From: Stieleria tagensis
GTDB taxonomy: Bacteria; Planctomycetota; Planctomycetia; Pirellulales; Pirellulaceae
Assembly: GCF_024129865.1 (NCBI RefSeq)
Contig: NZ_JAMYFE010000049.1
Location: 1-64,000 of the forward strand
Direction of reading: 5' to 3'
Length of the DNA: 64,000 nt
Part shown: positions 61,601 through 64,000 of the stretch, in pieces
Layout of the letters: each line of letters begins with the position of its first letter
How positions within the stretch are numbered: the first letter of the stretch is position 1
Translations under genes and position numbers: made by a program
Notes under the pieces: model-generated
Told to the model about the DNA's origin: nothing
Seen by the model: only the letters and a program-made list of their open reading frames with translations
The model's database searches: none

Positions 61601-62896
61601 TTCTTCCATCGCGGTATAGCGAACGTCATGAACAGAATTCGCAAAGAACATCGTATGGCCACGAACACCGTCAGGGTTTTCGCTTCGTAGAGTGACGTTT
61701 CGTGTCAGATTGCCGACATGCGGCATGACCCGTTGCCCGTCAAGTCCTTGGGTAGGCTGCCCGTCGGCGTCCGAAGGTCCTAGGTGAGAGAATTGCAGCG
61801 GAGCTTCTAGCGTGATCACACGACCCACGATCGATGCAATCCGAGCGGTCTCAAACTGTCCCTGATAGTCGTAGTAACCGTCGCTATCCACAGGGTTGAT
61901 TTGTCGAGTATCGGGAAAGACCACCTCGTCTCCGACTTTCCAACCGACAGGCTGTTCGCGAACGAGGATCTCCTGATCCCCGCCTGAGATATCCTGCTCA
62001 AGCTCCAAAAATGTTTGCTCCAGTACACTGCCGTGGGCGACGGTTGTGCCGAATGAAAGCAGTCCGTTGCCGAATTGTTGGGGATCGATTCCAGGGTTTG
62101 CTACCGTACCGGTTTTGAAGTGCCGCCCAAATGTATCGGGTGTGTCAGTGAAGACAATTTCCGCGGATACTGAACTCGCTACCGGATCATCTTTCGTACC
62201 GATCGTGAGGACACCCGTCGGCATCACCATCAGTTCGTTCAACCACAGCGATGTGTTTTTGTTCGTGGCGAAATCCAACTGTCCGTGAATTTCGATCGCG
62301 TCCAAGGCGATTTCACTGTCAATGTCGTATCGGACGTTCAGTCCATGAGGAATCCGCACCACGGCATCTTTGGCTGGAACGCCTGTGGGACCCCAGGTAT
62401 TCGCATCCGACCAATCACCACTGGCAACTGCGACATGACCTGCATTTGCCGCGAAACGCGGAATCGTATCATGCAAAGTGATCACACTGTCCGCCGTGAC
62501 TTGAATGCCATTGCCGTGGTGCATGGCATCGGATTCGGCAATCATTTCCGGCTCGGGTTGCTCTGTTGATGCCAGGTTCGTGTTGGCAGTCTGGCTCAGG
62601 AAATGGACGATATGCAACGGATCCAATGGCGTCAGGTGCCCGTCGCGGTTGACGTCAAACGTCGCATTTCGATTCTGATCACTGCGTTCCAGCTGGTTGA
62701 TCGTTAGCAAGGCATCCAGCACGCTAACCTTCTGGTCCCCGTTCACATCTTCTGGTTGACTTTGCGGTCCAGCTTGCTGAGTGGCTACTTGATTGATCCA
62801 TCCTGCTGATTCGGTATTGGTACCTTGAGCAATCGAGCTGGCGTGCAGGAGCCGGCGCGATTCCAGCGACTCCATTCGAATCAAGCGTTTGGGCAT
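58664..62896 (-). CDS. Giant surface protein: LEPR motif, dockerin, G8, beta-helix, LamG
   Basis: A 1410-aa predicted surface protein. N-terminus MPKRLIRMESLESRRLLHAS is a LEPR-xLL variant. Residues about 48-102 are a dockerin-type EF-hand pair (DVNGDQKVSVLDALLTINQL; DVNRDGHLTPLDPLHIVHFL). A G8 domain spans about 155-280 (GDWSDANTWGPTGVPAKDAV, EIHGQLDF), followed by a long right-handed beta-helix (about 280-900) as in CEMIP/TMEM2-like proteins. A cadherin-like Ig module lies at about 1008-1100 (VSASDEDGEAVEL, FTWLPTNDDAGEHLIEFTAT) and a LamG/concanavalin fold at about 1105-1302. No PEP-CTERM tail. G8 proteins in animals act on hyaluronan; a glycan-binding or cleaving role near an EPS locus is a plausible inference. 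Confidence 0.85.
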   Translation of the reverse strand: MPKRLIRMESLESRRLLHASSIAQGTNTESAGWINQVATQQAGPQSQPEDVNGDQKVSVLDALLTINQLERSDQNRNATFDVNRDGHLTPLDPLHIVHFLSQTANTNLASTEQPEPEMIAESDAMHHGNGIQVTADSVITLHDTIPRFAANAGHVAVASGDWSDANTWGPTGVPAKDAVVRIPHGLNVRYDIDSEIALDAIEIHGQLDFATNKNTSLWLNELMVMPTGVLTIGTKDDPVASSVSAEIVFTDTPDTFGRHFKTGTVANPGIDPQQFGNGLLSFGTTVAHGSVLEQTFLELEQDISGGDQEILVREQPVGWKVGDEVVFPDTRQINPVDSDGYYDYQGQFETARIASIVGRVITLEAPLQFSHLGPSDADGQPTQGLDGQRVMPHVGNLTRNVTLRSENPDGVRGHTMFFANSVHDVRYTAMEELGRTTVGELDNTQFDSDGRVTKIGSNQVARYSEHFHHLFGPEGGIPLDDSGANYQWISVGNSITGALKWGTAIHASHYGYLGQSVYYDSDGAAVVTEDGSEFENMIEGNFIVRVNGGGGPFSWHGVHRTAADTGDMGDGIWLAGAMNSVHNNVVANAIRNAYIVYTDNVPSVNRSTYRPVQIPLAPGANPHMVGMSREVNVLAEPFDDFHGNEAYGATTAAVWLWSVGDRGHFPDTPGRNTLVDTTVWHVSGSGAYFYYANDHVIDGWLQRGDPDAIGLRITEGGSSKPGTAFTHGGSIAATTEISNANVQGVEIGFRNRGRGVTDEISIRDSYFDNATNFASETWGQFPVDGSRDMEISNVVFGDHLNPGADQNVWMEIRPTLDDAILVPETTTLKNYRGWAGIDLDVYYKEQAPSFIIPETVGGPSAGLSNLDAFTNHGIAVGGRVAPTQEVDGDDGEAALIRARAMGIEGLVFQQASAINVQPKLVGNVILEFGTPLLYYTIVGNDQLVNQVRWQIGGQVIHSSGSTSGKIALEGLPSFGSLELDGEALSESGATIQQLSLTLKLPIRPAPIAGSNTRPVLNTPAGQRITANHLLDFSVSASDEDGEAVELSASSLPEGSDFDTHTGQFTWLPTNDDAGEHLIEFTATDARGKRATNEVRVNVLYDASDSPVLASWDLNSPNPVVPDLSPNGNDGVLSEAEPRADGGLQFNGSNRVDLEANASLRPESELTIELWASPEGRTGFQDLIRYNSGSAAAYAIGVKDGGTTSLQGYYATLTTELGTTRILAEKTDWKTGEWDNVVLTYEPEAQNGRMRLYVNGTMRADATDIGQRILYKPFGSQTVMLGGGDDTDTGFSGGLSNARISATVIESDEVADRFTQGRSAAIPLTNVVSTTIGVDTQFPSVSQSMRNPDGDLIPLAAAGEIFISAQQEETAHRDAQLNQDEPHKAADSDDVGTVKMPTDGWTQLSLLSDRG

Positions 62897-63881
62897 CAGA
62901 GTGTATTGGGAAAGGATAACGGATGGGGAGAGACGGCAATTGTAGCGGATGGGTGAGATTGTGCGGATTAGAAGGGCTCTCTTCAGATCTTTGCAAGCTC
63001 AAACGTGACCCGGTTGCTAAAAGGTTACAGGGAAGCCATTGCAATCGATTGTGCCAGTGAGATTCGTGGCCCTTTTGATGACAGTATGTTGGAGCTTCTG
63101 GCGCCCTGCAGGTCGCGGCCTACCGAATTCATGCTTTGCTCGTATCGCGAGGCATTGGCATACCGCGGGCCCTCAGGCGGATACATCCAAGGTCACGGAA
63201 ATTTGGTCTCCGTAAATGCACGCGACTAGTCAATCATCGAATGGTCGTTAATTATTCGAGAGGGTGCACGGATTGCAGTTCGCCTAACATATAAAGATGG
63301 CAGTGCGGTGCAGGTTGAAGCATGGTGCAGTGTGTGCCGCGAACTGGGGCCGTAGGATGCGTTTAAGCATGTTACTGCCACTTCCGTCGCTCGAATGGTG
63401 TTGGTCAATTGATATCGTTCTAATTTACCAACTGCTCACGTATCGCTTGGAGGACTATGAGTCGGGCACAGGGAAGCAATCGGGACGGATCGTGGCGGTG
63501 CCGCTATGTCAATCATTATGCATAGCACGTTTCAGTTCGTTGATTCAAACCCGCTGAAAGGGTTTTCGGTACGCGGCCGGACGAAGGACCCAGCCACTGG
63601 CCCCCCCAAAAAAAAGCGACAAAAATCAAAGTGTTTCGCTGTACAATCGACGATAAACGGAAGATTGCTGCAGCAAGTTGCAATTCACTAGTTTGCATCA
63701 AATTTGTGCTTTCCTTGCAGTGTCTAGGCGTTTGAGCCTGCTCTCTCTGCCGTCAGACATTGTCTGTCAAATTGGCAGGTGTGGGCGCGGAAATGAAATC
63801 GCTTTTCTCGCAGTTCCAGTTGCGGCTTCTCAAGATTTTCAACGCTTGCATTCCCCCCCGGATGCAGATACAATCGAGTTC
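62897..63881. other. Gene-poor 1-kb region upstream of the last gene
   Basis: Several short frames occur but none has a convincing start or recognisable product. A C-run followed by an A-run lies at about 63600-63615, and a 6-bp hairpin AAACCC/GGGTTT at 63547-63565. The promoters of the two flanking divergent genes must lie in it; none could be called. Confidence 0.5.
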
Positions 63882-64000
63882 ATGCCCTATCGACTGATCA
63901 TAATCGCACTTCTCTTACTGGCAGCCAGTCAATCTGCCAGCGCTGGGGTGATGTATGCCATCAGCGATGGAGTCGACAGCTCCCCTGGGCAGTTCGAAAT
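63882..64000 (+). CDS. N-terminus of a secreted protein (runs off the window)
   Basis: An ATG opens a frame that continues to the window edge (39 complete codons). The product begins with a textbook signal peptide: MPYR, a hydrophobic core LIIIALLLLAA, and SQSASA with cleavage before GVMYAISDGVD. The mature start is polar and looks like many short-exported planctomycete proteins carrying C-terminal sorting tails. The C-terminus lies outside the window, so the presence of a PEP-CTERM tail cannot be judged. No strong ribosome site is visible directly upstream. Confidence 0.65.
   Translation, partial: MPYRLIIIALLLLAASQSASAGVMYAISDGVDSSPGQFE

Noticed and set aside
63773-63800. Possible sigma-54 promoter (TTGGCAGGTGTGGGCGC) upstream of the last gene
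   Set aside because: The GG and GC elements are not at the required ten-base spacing, so it does not meet the -24/-12 consensus.

Overview
The window looks like chromosomal DNA of a planctomycete, most likely a Pirellulaceae (Rhodopirellula-like) organism. This is inferred from family signatures only. Two very large surface proteins carry LEPR-type N-termini (SLEDRRVL, SLESRRLL). There is a cysteine-rich repeat protein, a DevBCA-type exporter, a membrane Ser/Thr kinase with a long extracytoplasmic half, and several palindromic intergenic repeats of the kind that litter planctomycete genomes. No rRNA, tRNA, CRISPR array, transposase or prophage gene was recognised.

Left part (1-20 kb). In order: a Bcp-type peroxiredoxin (-); a Cys-rich secreted repeat protein (-) with a clear intrinsic terminator; a zinc-ribbon membrane microprotein (-) divergent from a coupled radical SAM/FAD-oxidoreductase pair (+); a 2-hydroxyacid dehydrogenase (+); and a PknB-type receptor kinase (+). 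Facing these is a compact six-gene minus-strand operon: FemAB-like transferase, DUF218 protein, exported coiled-coil protein, and the DevC, DevA and DevB exporter parts. A FeeM-like N-acyl amino acid synthase (+) follows, and its 3' end overlaps that of a 926-aa SdrD-like surface protein (-). A 1.3-kb repeat-bearing stretch and a degenerate twin-FHA membrane protein (-) complete this part.

Central part (20.5-58.6 kb). A long plus-strand exosortase/exopolysaccharide locus holds: exosortase; Wzc-like tyrosine autokinase; a 1699-aa TPR protein (PrsT-like role); EpsI; the initiating sugar-phosphate transferase; an XrtA-type polysaccharide deacetylase; a Wzx-like flippase; two sulfotransferases; an OafA-like acyltransferase with SGNH domain; five GT4-like and two GT2 glycosyltransferases; an O-antigen ligase/polymerase; an APH-fold kinase; an ATP-grasp enzyme fused to a low-molecular-weight tyrosine phosphatase; an AlgD-like GDP-mannose 6-dehydrogenase; two heparinase/alginate-lyase-like proteins; a methyltransferase; and a second deacetylase. 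Many genes overlap by 1-4 bases, so much of this is probably translated as coupled operons. Together they predict synthesis, decoration (sulfate, acyl, methyl, deacetylation) and export of a uronic-acid-containing polysaccharide, coupled to exosortase sorting of surface proteins. No Wza-type outer-membrane export protein is present in the window.

Right end (58.6-64 kb). A 1410-aa G8/dockerin/beta-helix/LamG surface protein (-) is followed by about 1 kb without a convincing gene. The 5' end of a secreted protein (+) then runs off the window; it is a candidate exosortase substrate, but its C-terminus is not visible.
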